This document shows positions 23,902 to 33,280 of a DNA stretch of 64,000 nucleotides, piece by piece. The position numbers and the translations under genes were made by a program. Source of the DNA: Palsa-1439 sp050015495 (GTDB lineage: Bacteria; Verrucomicrobiota; Verrucomicrobiia; Palsa-1439). Positions within the stretch are counted from its first letter, which is position 1. Every line of letters begins with the position of its first letter. The stretch is taken from NCBI GenBank assembly GCA_050015495.1, contig JBEKBH010000014.1:32518-96517 (forward strand), given 5' to 3'. Below the pieces are notes generated by a model, which did no database searches, was not told where the DNA came from, and saw nothing but the letters and a program-made list of their open reading frames with translations.

Positions 23902-26900
23902 ATGGGCATTGGCTGGAGCAATGGGAAGTGGCTGGCACGATGTGTCTTCATCGTGTGGTTGTGTTGCTCTCTCCCGTTCACTTCCCGCGCGCAATCCAAC
24001 GCATGGGACGTGGCCGTGCTCGATAAGATCCTCGCCAACGTCGCACCCCGGCAAAATGTGGCCCAGGTCGGCGACATGTTCATCCAGGTGTCGTACCTGC
24101 AAGCGTGGCGCAACCAGCTCGCGGGCGGACCACAACCCCTCATCGCTTTTCAGGGCCCGACGATCCCCATCTGGACCGGTGGCAACCTGTACTACGCATT
24201 TTCCAACAACGTCTCCGCCGCGCACCAAACCGCATTTATCGATGGAATGAACGAATGGGCCATGTTCGCCAACCTCCATTTCATCCAGCGGACGACGCAA
24301 TCCAATTACTTTACGATCGTCGATGGCGGCACCTTCCAGGAAGGGGGTAATTCCGCCGTCGGCATGGTGGGGGGCCAACAATTCATCAATATCGGCAGCA
24401 CATCGTGGAACCGCCCGACGATCTGCCACGAGCTGGGGCACACGCTCGGACTGGTCCACGAACAGCAGCGCTCCGACCGCAATTCCTACGTCACCATCCT
24501 CACGAACAACATCATCCCGGGGCAGGAAGGCAACTTCGTCTTGCTGACCAATTCCGTCAATGAGACGGACTACGATTTCTTGTCGATCATGGAGTATTCG
24601 CGGAACGAACTCTCGATCAGCAATACGCTCGACACAATTGAACCGTTACCAGCGTACAATCAATATATCAACCTCATGGGCCAGGCCGATCCCGTGCTCA
24701 GCGCGTTGGACCGCGCCGGCATGGCCCTGGTGTACGGCCCGCCAGCGACTCCGGTGACCAACATCGTCATCAACACGCAGGACAGCGGCTACGGCAGTTT
24801 GCGCGCCGCGATGTATTACGCATTCGACCATCCCGGTACCACGATCAAGTTTAACATCCCGACATCCGACCCCGGCTTCAGCAACGGTGTGTTTACGATC
24901 ATGCCGACCGCCGGGCTTCTCAGCTTGGTCAACGGGATGGTTATCGATGGCAGCACCGAACCGACCAACTACAACCCCAACGGTCCCGCCATCGTGTTGA
25001 ACGGGTCGCTCATGGCATTTTCGGATTCTTACGTCAACGGCATCCATATGACCGGAACCAATTGCGCGGTGCGCTCGCTCGTGATCAATGGATTTAATCT
25101 CAATGGGGTTGCCATCGAAGGCACAAACGCTGTCGGGAATGTCGTGGCCGGTTGTTATATCGGCACTGATCCGTCCGGGACGACCTCCGTCAGTAATAGC
25201 ATTTACAATGTCTTGATCGATACGGCGGCCCAATCGAACACGGTGGGCGGCATCACCGACAGCGCCCGCAATATTCTTTCGGGGAGCGCGTTCAACAGCC
25301 TGGTCATCAGCGGCGCAGATGTCATCGGGAACACCGTGCTTGGCAATTATATCGGCCTCAACGCCGCCGGTACGGTCGCCCTTCCCGACGGCGGTGCAGG
25401 CGTGTACGTCGAGTTTGGCGCGGCTTCGAATACCATCGGCGGCGTGAGTGCCGGCGCCGGGAATGTCATCAGCGGTAATGGCACGCAGGGCATTTACATT
25501 CAGGGTTCCGCCGGCGACGGTAATGTCATCCAAGGAAACTACATCGGCCTGAACGCCGCTGGTACCACCGCCATCGCCAACGGGTTCGCCGGTATCGAGA
25601 TCGACAGCGGCCCGCAACTCACGCAGGTGGGAGGCACCCTCTCCGCCGCTCGCAATGTGATCTCCGGCAACACCCTTCAAGGGATCGGCATCTTTGGCGC
25701 CAACTCCAGCGTGGTCCAGGGTAACTTTATCGGGCTGAACGCGGCCGGCACGGCGGCTGTTTCCAACCTGGCCGCCGGGATCGAAATCGATGATGGGGCG
25801 CAATCCAACATCGTTGGCGGCGTGGCGCCGGGGGCGGGCAATGTTCTCTCCGGCAACTTTACCCAGGGCATTGGCATCTTCGGAAGCAATACTGCCGCCA
25901 ACGTCGTACAGGGCAACTTCATCGGCACCGACCCGCTGGGCATCAGTGCGATCGGCAACCGCTTCGCCGGAATCGAAATCAATGAGGGGGCGTCTTCGAA
26001 CGTGATCGGCGGCACGACCACCGCCGCCCGCAACATCATTTCAGGCAATGCGGCGCAAGGGCTTTATTTGGACGACGTCAACACGGACGGCAATCAGATT
26101 TTGGGCAATTATATCGGCGTGAACGTCACCGGTGGCACGGCGCTCGGCAATGGTTTCTCGGGAATCGAACTCTGTTGCGGCGCCAGTTCCAATATGCTGG
26201 GCGGCACGACCAGTGGCGCCGGTAATCTGATTTCGGGCAATGCCAATTACGGCATCTATCTCGGCGGCGCGGGAACGGACGGAACTTTCATCGAGGGCAA
26301 CCTCATCGGGGTCGACGCCACGGGCGCGTTCGCCGTCCCCAATGCGTTCGATGGCGTCTATGTCTATGGCGGCGCTCAACTCACCCGGATTGGCGGCACG
26401 GCGCCCGGGGCGCGCAACGTTATCTCCGGCAATTTCGGACGCGGCGTGGGAATCTTCGATCCCGGCACGAAAAACAATTCCGTTCAGGGCAATTTCATCG
26501 GACTCAACGCGGCCGGTAGCGTCGCTGTGGGTAACGGTTACACCGGTGTGAACATTGGAAATGGTTGCCAATCCAACACGATTGGCGGAGCCATTGGCGT
26601 GCGCAACATCATTTCCGGAAATTCCAATTCGGGCATTATCGTAGAGGACACCAATACCGCCGGCAATGTCATCCAAGGCAATACCGTCGGACTGGATGTC
26701 ACCGGCACACTGGCGATTCCCAACCAATACGATGGCGTGGCCGTTTTCAATACCGCGTCGTTCAACCAGATCGGCGGCACGACACTCGGCAGCGCCAATC
26801 TCATTGCCAGCAACGGCTCTTATGGAGTGGAGGTCGACGACATCGGCACAACCAACAACTCCATCCTCGGCAATTCAATCTATGGCAACGCGTTTGAAGG

Positions 26901-27621
26901 AATCGCGCTATTCAGTGGCGACTATTCCCTCCCCGCGCCTTCGCTGACGACGGCGGTCTTGGGCACCAACACCACCGTCAGCGGTTCCCTGGCCAGCAGC
27001 TCGAACGCGACGTTTCGCATCGAGTTCTTCGCCAGCCCAGCGGGTACGGTCAACGTTCAGGGCGAAACATTCGTCGGGGCTATCAACGCCACCACGGGCA
27101 ACGGCGGCACCGTCAACTTCAGCGCCGGGCTCGGCAATACTGTTCCCGCCGGCGCGTTTATCACCGCCACAGCCACGGATCCGTCGGGCAATACGTCACC
27201 CTTCTCTTCCCCCGTCACCGTGACAACCACCGACTCGGTCGGCGACGGAATCCCCGACCTGTGGCGCAAGACTTACTTTGGCGGGACGGGTACGACCACG
27301 AACGGCCAGTCGTGCGCATCGTGCGACCCTGACGGAGATGGTTTCTCGAATCTACAGGAGTTCTATGCGGGCACCGACCCGACGAAGGCGGCCAGCGCAT
27401 TTCGCATCACGTCGGTCCAAAATGGCGTAACCGGTGTGATCATCAGTTTCCCCGGCGTTGCTGGAAAGACCTATCGTGTCGATAGGAGAAACGACATGAT
27501 CCTTTCTCCATGGACGCTGATGGTCGACCAGATCGTCGGCACCGGCGGTACCATCCACATCATCGACCCCAGCGCCATTGGCCTCTCCGAACGCTTCTAC
27601 CGCGCCGACGTTCTTCCGTGA
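23902..27621 (+). CDS. Giant secreted astacin-like metalloprotease with parallel beta-helix repeats
   Basis: 1239 residues from ATG 23902; signal peptide LARCVFIVWLCCSLPFTSRAQ. An astacin/M12-type catalytic domain carries the zinc motif HELGHTLGLVHEQQR (His176; HExxHxxGxxHExxR) and a Met-turn SIMEY (~228). Residues ~290-1010 are about eleven NosD/pectate-lyase-like right-handed beta-helix units of ~66 residues with consensus NVIQGNYIGLNAAGT...NGFAGIEI...GGT...ARNVISGN. Then DPDGDGFSNLQEFYAGTDPT (Ca-binding TSP3/EF-like) and a C-terminal module starting FRITSV and ending RFYRADVLP, shared with the protein at 2152-3453. Likely extracellular, possibly degrading protein or binding polysaccharide. 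Confidence 0.85.
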   Translation: MGIGWSNGKWLARCVFIVWLCCSLPFTSRAQSNAWDVAVLDKILANVAPRQNVAQVGDMFIQVSYLQAWRNQLAGGPQPLIAFQGPTIPIWTGGNLYYAFSNNVSAAHQTAFIDGMNEWAMFANLHFIQRTTQSNYFTIVDGGTFQEGGNSAVGMVGGQQFINIGSTSWNRPTICHELGHTLGLVHEQQRSDRNSYVTILTNNIIPGQEGNFVLLTNSVNETDYDFLSIMEYSRNELSISNTLDTIEPLPAYNQYINLMGQADPVLSALDRAGMALVYGPPATPVTNIVINTQDSGYGSLRAAMYYAFDHPGTTIKFNIPTSDPGFSNGVFTIMPTAGLLSLVNGMVIDGSTEPTNYNPNGPAIVLNGSLMAFSDSYVNGIHMTGTNCAVRSLVINGFNLNGVAIEGTNAVGNVVAGCYIGTDPSGTTSVSNSIYNVLIDTAAQSNTVGGITDSARNILSGSAFNSLVISGADVIGNTVLGNYIGLNAAGTVALPDGGAGVYVEFGAASNTIGGVSAGAGNVISGNGTQGIYIQGSAGDGNVIQGNYIGLNAAGTTAIANGFAGIEIDSGPQLTQVGGTLSAARNVISGNTLQGIGIFGANSSVVQGNFIGLNAAGTAAVSNLAAGIEIDDGAQSNIVGGVAPGAGNVLSGNFTQGIGIFGSNTAANVVQGNFIGTDPLGISAIGNRFAGIEINEGASSNVIGGTTTAARNIISGNAAQGLYLDDVNTDGNQILGNYIGVNVTGGTALGNGFSGIELCCGASSNMLGGTTSGAGNLISGNANYGIYLGGAGTDGTFIEGNLIGVDATGAFAVPNAFDGVYVYGGAQLTRIGGTAPGARNVISGNFGRGVGIFDPGTKNNSVQGNFIGLNAAGSVAVGNGYTGVNIGNGCQSNTIGGAIGVRNIISGNSNSGIIVEDTNTAGNVIQGNTVGLDVTGTLAIPNQYDGVAVFNTASFNQIGGTTLGSANLIASNGSYGVEVDDIGTTNNSILGNSIYGNAFEGIALFSGDYSLPAPSLTTAVLGTNTTVSGSLASSSNATFRIEFFASPAGTVNVQGETFVGAINATTGNGGTVNFSAGLGNTVPAGAFITATATDPSGNTSPFSSPVTVTTTDSVGDGIPDLWRKTYFGGTGTTTNGQSCASCDPDGDGFSNLQEFYAGTDPTKAASAFRITSVQNGVTGVIISFPGVAGKTYRVDRRNDMILSPWTLMVDQIVGTGGTIHIIDPSAIGLSERFYRADVLP

Positions 27622-27636
27622 GATGACGGCGCGCGG

Positions 27637-30600
27637 CTACCTGGCTGCCAAGAACGCATTGTAGATGGCTCGGGTTTGCTGTGTCGCGTGGCGGTAGGTC
27701 TTGAGAAACTCGGTCGCGTTGGGAAACCCAAGGCGCCTGGCAAGGCGCTGTTGTTCGCGCGGGTCGGTGGGGATTTTGGAGATGCTGGTGTTCTCGACGC
27801 GACGCAAAGTGGACTCGATCCGACGGAGGAACACGTAGTTTCTCCGCAACGCCGCGCTGTGTTCCTCCTCGATGATCCCGAGCGCGGTGAGCCGGTTGAG
27901 AACGGCGAGGGTATGGGCAATCCGCAGTTGCGGGTGCGCGTGGCCGTGGCGAAGCTGAAGCGCCTGCGTGAGAAACTCCACGTCCACGAGGCCGCCGGGA
28001 CCGGTCTTGAATTCGAGATCAAGGTGCTGCTGGTCGCCGCGCTCGGTCTCGATCCGGTGACGCATCTGTTTGATCTGCTCGAATTCCTCATCCGCGAGCG
28101 GGCGTCCGTACACGACATCGTGCGTCATCCGCATGAAATCCCTGCCGAACCGCGCGTCACCCGCCACGAGCCGCGCCTTGACGAGGGCTTGCCGTTCCCA
28201 AAGCTGCGCGCGGTTTCCGTAATAATCCCGGTACGCCTCCAGCGAACTCGCCAGCGTTCCCTTTTCACCGTCAGGCCGCAGCCGCGCGTCCACGGGAAAC
28301 AAACTTCCCTCGCCCGTCTTCCGGCTCATGAACTCAATCACGCTCGACGCCAATTTGACCGCATCGGCCTGATCACCGGTGTCCGTTCCACCCACGAACA
28401 ACACATCGAGGTCGGCGCCGTACCCCAGTTCCATCCCGCCAAATTTCCCCATGCCAATCACCGCGAACGGAAGCCGGGTCAACCCGCGTTGCTGTTGGAC
28501 GCGTTCCAGCGCGAACCGCAGACACGCCTCCGCCAGCCCTGTCATCTCCGCGTGTGTCTGCTCGATGTCCGCCAGCTCCGTCACGTCCTCGATCCCGATG
28601 CGCACCATCTCGCCGGCTTTCCAGTTGCGTGCCGCTTCCATTGGTATGCGACCATCAGCCGGCGCAGCGCGCAATTCCTCGCCCATACGATAGACGCTCT
28701 TGGGATCGCTGAGCACCACCCCGCTGACGATCCCGTCGAACAACTCCGGCCGCCGGGCCAGCGTATCGCTCAGATACCGGCTCGCGTCCCCGAGGCGCAT
28801 GAGCATCTCGACCAATCCCGGGTTGCCGGCGAAAATCTCGTACAACAACCCGCGTGACCCGTACGCAGTCACAAACTTGTCGAACTGGGACAGCGCGGCG
28901 TCGGGATCGGCTACTTGCGACGCCCGATGCACCAGCGTCACGAACACCTGCACGAACAATTCTTTCGTCCGCGGCGAGACATGCCCGAACCCCGGCCCAT
29001 GCCAGAGATTCTCGACCGCCTTTATCGCGGCCGGCACATCCGCAAATCCCGCGTCGCCGAGCACCTTCGGCAGCTTGTCGGAAGCCAGCAGCGTTTCGTC
29101 CCGTTGGGTTGCGCCGCCGCCGGCGCCCGCCAGAACGGACTCATAGATCTTCCGCACCGCCGACGTGTGCGCCTCCTGGACCGCAAGGAACTTCTTCACC
29201 GAGTCGAAGCCGAGGCTCCGCGCCAGGCGGTACAGCGCATGTTCCTGGTCGGGAATCGTATGCGTTTGCAGTTCCATCTCCATCTGGAGGCGATGCTCGA
29301 CATTGCGCAAAAACCGGTACGCATCGGCCAGCGTCGCGGCCTCCGTGGCTGTGAGCGTTCTCGTCCTGACGAGCGCCGGTAGCGCCCGGAGCGTGTTGCG
29401 TTCCCGCAGGACCGTCAACCGCGCCCCCCGCAGCACTTGAAACGACTGAACGATAAACTCGATCTCACGGATGCCGCCGATGCCGAGTTTCACATGGCGC
29501 GTGAGTTGTCCTTCGCGCACCACCTCCTCCTCGATGCGTTTCTTCAAGGCGGCCATTTGCTGGATGACGTTGCCGCCGGCGTGGCGCGCGTACACGAACG
29601 GCTGCACCATCCCGACGAACTCCGTGCCGAGTTTCCCATCACCCGCCACGGGCCGCGCCTTGATCAAGGCCATGCGCTCCCATGTCTCGCCGAACTCCGC
29701 ATAGTAATTCTCGCAACTGTCGAGGGAGCGGACGAGCGGGCCGGACTTGCCTTCGGGCCGCAGCCGCAAATCGATGCGGAAAATGTTGCCCTCCGCGCTC
29801 GACCCACCGACCGCGCGAATGATTTCCTCCGCGAGCTTGGTGAAAAACTCGTGGTTCGTAAGCGTCGGCGTGAGGTTCCCCTCCTCGCCATACACAAACA
29901 TCACATCCACGTCGCTGGAATAATTGAGTTCCTGGCCGCCGAGCTTCCCCATGCCGATCACCGCGAAACGACCGGCAGCGACGGTCGCGTCCCCCTTCAA
30001 TTTGTGCGTCGCGCGGAGCGACCCCAGCGCGATCTCGAACACCGCCTGCAAACAGACATCCGCCAGGTTGGACAACTCGAAGGTCGTTTCCTCGACCGTC
30101 GCCCGCCCGATCAGGTCGCGCGTCCCGATGTGGAGTGTTTCGCGACGGCGAAAGCGGCGAATAGCGTCGTATTGTTGCGCCGGTGGACGGATCGGCAACA
30201 GCAACCGCGTCAGTTCCGCGGCCAGCCATGCTTTGCCGCGCGGTTTCTCCAGAACCTGGGGAGCCAGGAAGAAATGGAAATGCTCGGCGTTTCGGGTCAA
30301 CGTCTGGGCCAGCGCTTCGGAATGGGCGAAGACCGTGATGAGGAGGTCAAGCTGTGCGGGGGACTCGTGGAGGTAATGATAGAAGATGCTCGGGCTGGGC
30401 AACGCGGCCACCAGCCGCTCGAAACTGACCAGCGCCCGATCCGGATCAGCCGATTTCTCGCAGGCACGGATCAAATGACTGAAAATCTTCCGGAGGTTGC
30501 GACGCTCCAACGCGTCCGCCTGCAGTCTTCTGATGGCGGCCAACACGCGCCCGACGTCGCGAAATCCCCGATCGCGGAGGAACTTCTGCGCGGCCGGGTT

Positions 30601-30711
30601 CGATGACGAACCCTTGCCGACAAGCTTGGGCAACATATCGGGCTTCGCTGTGGAAGATCGCCGTCGGGAGGCGGCCTTGAGCCGGGCTTGTTTCTGGCGC
30701 GCGCGCGACAT
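27637..30711 (-). CDS. glnE: Glutamine synthetase adenylyltransferase/deadenylase (GlnE family)
   Basis: 1024 residues, near family length. Two nucleotidyltransferase domains in tandem: the first with GMGKLGGQELNYSSDVDVMFVY (~250), the second with GMGKFGGMELGYGADLDVLFV (~752); each is followed by its helical GlnD/GlnE-type domain (RHVKLGIGGIREIEFIVQ; LEFKTGPGGLVDVEFL). The pair adds AMP to, and phosphorolytically removes it from, glutamine synthetase in response to PII and glutamine. glnA, glnB and glnD are not in the window. It follows the rhomboid gene by 6 bases and is likely cotranscribed. Confidence 0.93.
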   Translation of the reverse strand: MSRARQKQARLKAASRRRSSTAKPDMLPKLVGKGSSSNPAAQKFLRDRGFRDVGRVLAAIRRLQADALERRNLRKIFSHLIRACEKSADPDRALVSFERLVAALPSPSIFYHYLHESPAQLDLLITVFAHSEALAQTLTRNAEHFHFFLAPQVLEKPRGKAWLAAELTRLLLPIRPPAQQYDAIRRFRRRETLHIGTRDLIGRATVEETTFELSNLADVCLQAVFEIALGSLRATHKLKGDATVAAGRFAVIGMGKLGGQELNYSSDVDVMFVYGEEGNLTPTLTNHEFFTKLAEEIIRAVGGSSAEGNIFRIDLRLRPEGKSGPLVRSLDSCENYYAEFGETWERMALIKARPVAGDGKLGTEFVGMVQPFVYARHAGGNVIQQMAALKKRIEEEVVREGQLTRHVKLGIGGIREIEFIVQSFQVLRGARLTVLRERNTLRALPALVRTRTLTATEAATLADAYRFLRNVEHRLQMEMELQTHTIPDQEHALYRLARSLGFDSVKKFLAVQEAHTSAVRKIYESVLAGAGGGATQRDETLLASDKLPKVLGDAGFADVPAAIKAVENLWHGPGFGHVSPRTKELFVQVFVTLVHRASQVADPDAALSQFDKFVTAYGSRGLLYEIFAGNPGLVEMLMRLGDASRYLSDTLARRPELFDGIVSGVVLSDPKSVYRMGEELRAAPADGRIPMEAARNWKAGEMVRIGIEDVTELADIEQTHAEMTGLAEACLRFALERVQQQRGLTRLPFAVIGMGKFGGMELGYGADLDVLFVGGTDTGDQADAVKLASSVIEFMSRKTGEGSLFPVDARLRPDGEKGTLASSLEAYRDYYGNRAQLWERQALVKARLVAGDARFGRDFMRMTHDVVYGRPLADEEFEQIKQMRHRIETERGDQQHLDLEFKTGPGGLVDVEFLTQALQLRHGHAHPQLRIAHTLAVLNRLTALGIIEEEHSAALRRNYVFLRRIESTLRRVENTSISKIPTDPREQQRLARRLGFPNATEFLKTYRHATQQTRAIYNAFLAAR

Positions 30712-30717
30712 GCGGGT

Positions 30718-31617
30718 TCACCGCTGTCGCTTCTGCATCAATTCCTTCGCGGATTCAAGAATCTTCCGCTCACGGCGGGTCAGGCTCTGCATCCCGTCGC
30801 GGGCGATCTTGTCGAGAATCGGGTCGATCTCCTCGCGCACAAATTCTTCGGATGACATGGTGCGCGGGCTGGGACGCGGGCGCGGTTTGAGCCGCATGAC
30901 CGTGTTTTGGAGCCACAACAACCACCGCGGCGGCGTGCCATACCCGAGTTGCTTGATGTACAGGTAGCCGAAAGCTGCGCCACCGAGATGCGCGAGGTGC
31001 GCGACTCCGGCATCCGTCCCTTGAAGCAACGGGACAACATCGAACGCAATCGCGATGAGCGCCAGGTACTTCGCCCGCAGGCTGATGGGAAGGATGAAGA
31101 ACACCAACAGCGTCACCTCACGGTCGGGAAACAGCGTGGCGAAGGCAATCACACAACCGAGCACCGCCGCAGACGCGCCGATCACGGGAACGTAGGAGTG
31201 GAAATTGAACGCGAACCACAGCGCGGCACCGAAGATTCCCGCCATGAAGTACAGCCGCGTAAAGGATTTCGGGCCGATGAAGTACTCCACCTCGCGCCCG
31301 AAGAACCAAAGGATAAAGAGGTTGATCAGGATGTGCCAGATCCCGGCGTGCAGGAACATGTACGTAATCGGCTGCCAGAGAAACCCGCGCCGCAGGCCAT
31401 CGGCGCTGAGGGCCAGATACTGCTCGACATAGGGAAAATGCGCCGCGCCACAGATGAGTTGGATAAAGAAGACGACCACATTGATCGCGATGATCAACTG
31501 AGTGACGGAGCCAACCCGTGCTATCAAATCGCGAAAAGAACCCGAGAACCGCTGAAACGGTCCACCCACTTTCGGTTGTTCCCACGAGTCCAACATGCCA
31601 GTACAAGAATAGTGCAT
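30718..31617 (-). CDS. Rhomboid-family protein with C-terminal DUF6576-like tail
   Basis: 299 residues, six or more helices. The active-site loop reads VPVIGASAAVLG (G-A-S-A instead of the usual G-A-S-G), catalytic His in VAHLAHLGGAAFG, and FLHAGIWHILINLFILWFFGREVE is the conserved rhomboid segment. After the membrane domain, a soluble tail ends EIDPILDKIARDGMQSLTRRERKILESA, seen in bacterial rhomboids of this type. Start 31617 is preceded by GGGGGCC; Met 31596 is an alternative. In an operon with glnE. Confidence 0.85.
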   Translation of the reverse strand: MHYSCTGMLDSWEQPKVGGPFQRFSGSFRDLIARVGSVTQLIIAINVVVFFIQLICGAAHFPYVEQYLALSADGLRRGFLWQPITYMFLHAGIWHILINLFILWFFGREVEYFIGPKSFTRLYFMAGIFGAALWFAFNFHSYVPVIGASAAVLGCVIAFATLFPDREVTLLVFFILPISLRAKYLALIAIAFDVVPLLQGTDAGVAHLAHLGGAAFGYLYIKQLGYGTPPRWLLWLQNTVMRLKPRPRPSPRTMSSEEFVREEIDPILDKIARDGMQSLTRRERKILESAKELMQKRQR

Positions 31618-31647
31618 TTATTCGGCCCCCGCAAATCGTTTTCCCGC

Positions 31648-32466
31648 CTACGAGCCCGACAATTCGCGCGAGCGTTTTTCGGCGGCCCGCATGGCTTCGG
31701 CAAATATCTCCGCCAGCTTGCGCTGGGTCATCACCTTCAACGCGGCTTCGGTCGTGCCCCCGGGGGAAGTCACCCTGCGGCGCAACGCCCCGGGTTCCTC
31801 CCCGCTTTCCACCAGGAGTTTGGCCGCTCCGTACACGGTTTGTATCGCCAATTTCTTCGCCAAGGCTTCATCTAATCCCACCGCGACACCTGCGTTGATC
31901 ATCGCTTCGATCACGCAAAAGACATACGCCGGGCCGCTGCCGCTGAGCGCGGTCACCGCGTCGATGAACCTTTCCTCCACGCGCACGCAGATGCCGACCG
32001 AGCCGAGAATGGATTCCGCCGTCACCAGATCGTCGTCGGTCGCGTGCGCCCCCTTGGCCACGCCGGCGGCCCCCGCGCCAACCAATGCGGGCGTATTCGG
32101 CATCACGCGCATCACGCGCGTCCCCGCGCCGAGTTCGCGCTCGATCCGCGCCGTCGTCACGCCAGCGGCGATGGAGATGACCAGCTTCTCCTTCGACATG
32201 GCCGATTTAAGACCGGCCAGCACTTCGCCCACTTGCTGGGGTTTGACGGCCAGCACCACAATGTCGGCGACCTTCACCGCCGAAAGATTGTCGTCAATCG
32301 CCCGCACCCCGAGCGTCTTTAGCAAGAAGTCGCGCCGTTCCGCGCGCACGTCGGCGGCAATAATTTGCGACGGCACAACCGTCCGCCCTGCGAGCAGGCC
32401 GCGGATCAACGCTTCGCCCATGTTGCCCGCGCCGATGAACACGATGGTTTTATTCTGAAGGCTCAC
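31648..32466 (-). CDS. proC: Pyrroline-5-carboxylate reductase
   Basis: 272 residues, GTG start. Last step of proline synthesis (P5C to proline with NAD(P)H), cytoplasmic. Rossmann motif IVFIGAGNMGEALIRGLLAG, then VVLAVKPQQVGEVL, GTRVMRVMPNTPALVGAGA, ALSGSGPAYVFCVIEAM, and the C-terminal VTSPGGTTEAALKVM that binds substrate. The start overlaps the end of yggS by 17 bases, the common yggS-proC order. Confidence 0.95.
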   Translation of the reverse strand: MSLQNKTIVFIGAGNMGEALIRGLLAGRTVVPSQIIAADVRAERRDFLLKTLGVRAIDDNLSAVKVADIVVLAVKPQQVGEVLAGLKSAMSKEKLVISIAAGVTTARIERELGAGTRVMRVMPNTPALVGAGAAGVAKGAHATDDDLVTAESILGSVGICVRVEERFIDAVTALSGSGPAYVFCVIEAMINAGVAVGLDEALAKKLAIQTVYGAAKLLVESGEEPGALRRRVTSPGGTTEAALKVMTQRKLAEIFAEAMRAAEKRSRELSGS

Positions 32467-33133
32467 GTCGTTTTCGTTCTCCAAAAATGGCCGTGCCGAT
32501 GCGCACCATGGTCGCTCCCTCTTCGATCGCCACCTCAAAATCGTGGGACATGCCCATCGAAAGGTCCCGCAGACCGAGCGCATCCCGAAGTTCCCGCAGC
32601 CGACGAAAATACGGCCGCGCCTCCGCGGCTTCCGTCGCGTACGGCGCCACCGTCATCAGCCCCCGAACCTCCAGGCGCGGCAACTGATTGATGGCCGTGA
32701 GGGTGGACTCCAAATCTTCCGGCTTCAAGCCAAACTTGCTGGCTTCACCCGAGACGTTGACCTCGAGCAGAATGGCCTGCGTCTTGCCGGCGCGTTCGGA
32801 CCACTTGTTCAGTTCGTCAGCCAGTTTCCGGCTGTCCACGGAATGGATGACGTCGAACAGGGCCACGGCATCCCGGGCCTTGTTGGTCTGCAAGTGGCCG
32901 ACCAGATGCCAGCGCGCGCGGCCCGATACAACGGGAATTTTTGCCCTGGCTTCCTGCACTTTGCTTTCGCCGAAGACCGTCTGGCCGGCCGCCAAAGCGG
33001 CCTCCACGGCTTCCGGTTCAATCGCTTTACTTATGGAAATCAACGTGATCTCCGATCGATCCCGACCCGCCCGGTCGGCAGCGGCCTGAATTCGTTGATC
33101 GATCACTTTGATGTTGTCTGCGATGGCACTCAC
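32450..33133 (-). CDS. yggS: YggS/PLPBP-family pyridoxal phosphate homeostasis protein
   Basis: 227 residues, GTG start at 33133. A PLP-binding TIM-barrel without known enzymatic activity that buffers vitamin B6 and affects amino-acid pools. Lys in LISISKAIEPE binds PLP; FGESKVQEARAK, WHLVGHLQTNKARDAV, VRGLMTVAPY and LSMGMSHDFEVAIEEGATMVRIGTAIFGER are family signatures. The longer upstream frame is rejected because homology starts here and a promoter-like TACAAT lies 6 nt before this GTG. Confidence 0.95.
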   Translation of the reverse strand: MSAIADNIKVIDQRIQAAADRAGRDRSEITLISISKAIEPEAVEAALAAGQTVFGESKVQEARAKIPVVSGRARWHLVGHLQTNKARDAVALFDVIHSVDSRKLADELNKWSERAGKTQAILLEVNVSGEASKFGLKPEDLESTLTAINQLPRLEVRGLMTVAPYATEAAEARPYFRRLRELRDALGLRDLSMGMSHDFEVAIEEGATMVRIGTAIFGERKRREPSE

Positions 33134-33139
33134 GTCTAG

Positions 33140-33169
33140 ATTGTACCGAGAAGATGATCCGTATCGCAA
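33140..33169 (-). promoter_or_regulatory. Putative leaderless promoter of yggS-proC
   Basis: On the minus strand TTGCGA, 18-nt spacer, TACAAT; the -10 box ends 6 nt before GTG 33133. Forms a divergent pair with the promoter of the kinase gene. Confidence 0.45.
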
Positions 33170-33242
33170 GACGCGGCTGCACGCAAACCAAGACGCCGGG
33201 TGGTGGAGCGGCTTTATTTGTGAGCGCGGTGGCAACGAAAGC

Positions 33243-33270
33243 TTGCGCACGGCCTGAGAATAACTAGAAT
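33243..33270 (+). promoter_or_regulatory. Putative near-leaderless promoter of the kinase gene
   Basis: TTGCGC, 16-nt spacer, TAGAAT; the -10 box ends 10 nt before ATG 33281. Confidence 0.4.
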
Positions 33271-33280
33271 CGGCCCGTCA

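Noticed and set aside
24646..25803. 385-residue antisense frame inside the astacin/beta-helix gene
   Set aside because: A shadow of the repeated, stop-poor coding strand; no recognisable domain and an obvious gene on the opposite strand.
27676..30606. Two long + strand frames antisense to glnE
   Set aside because: Both are GC-rich shadow frames; their peptides are Arg/His-rich without domains, while glnE is clear.
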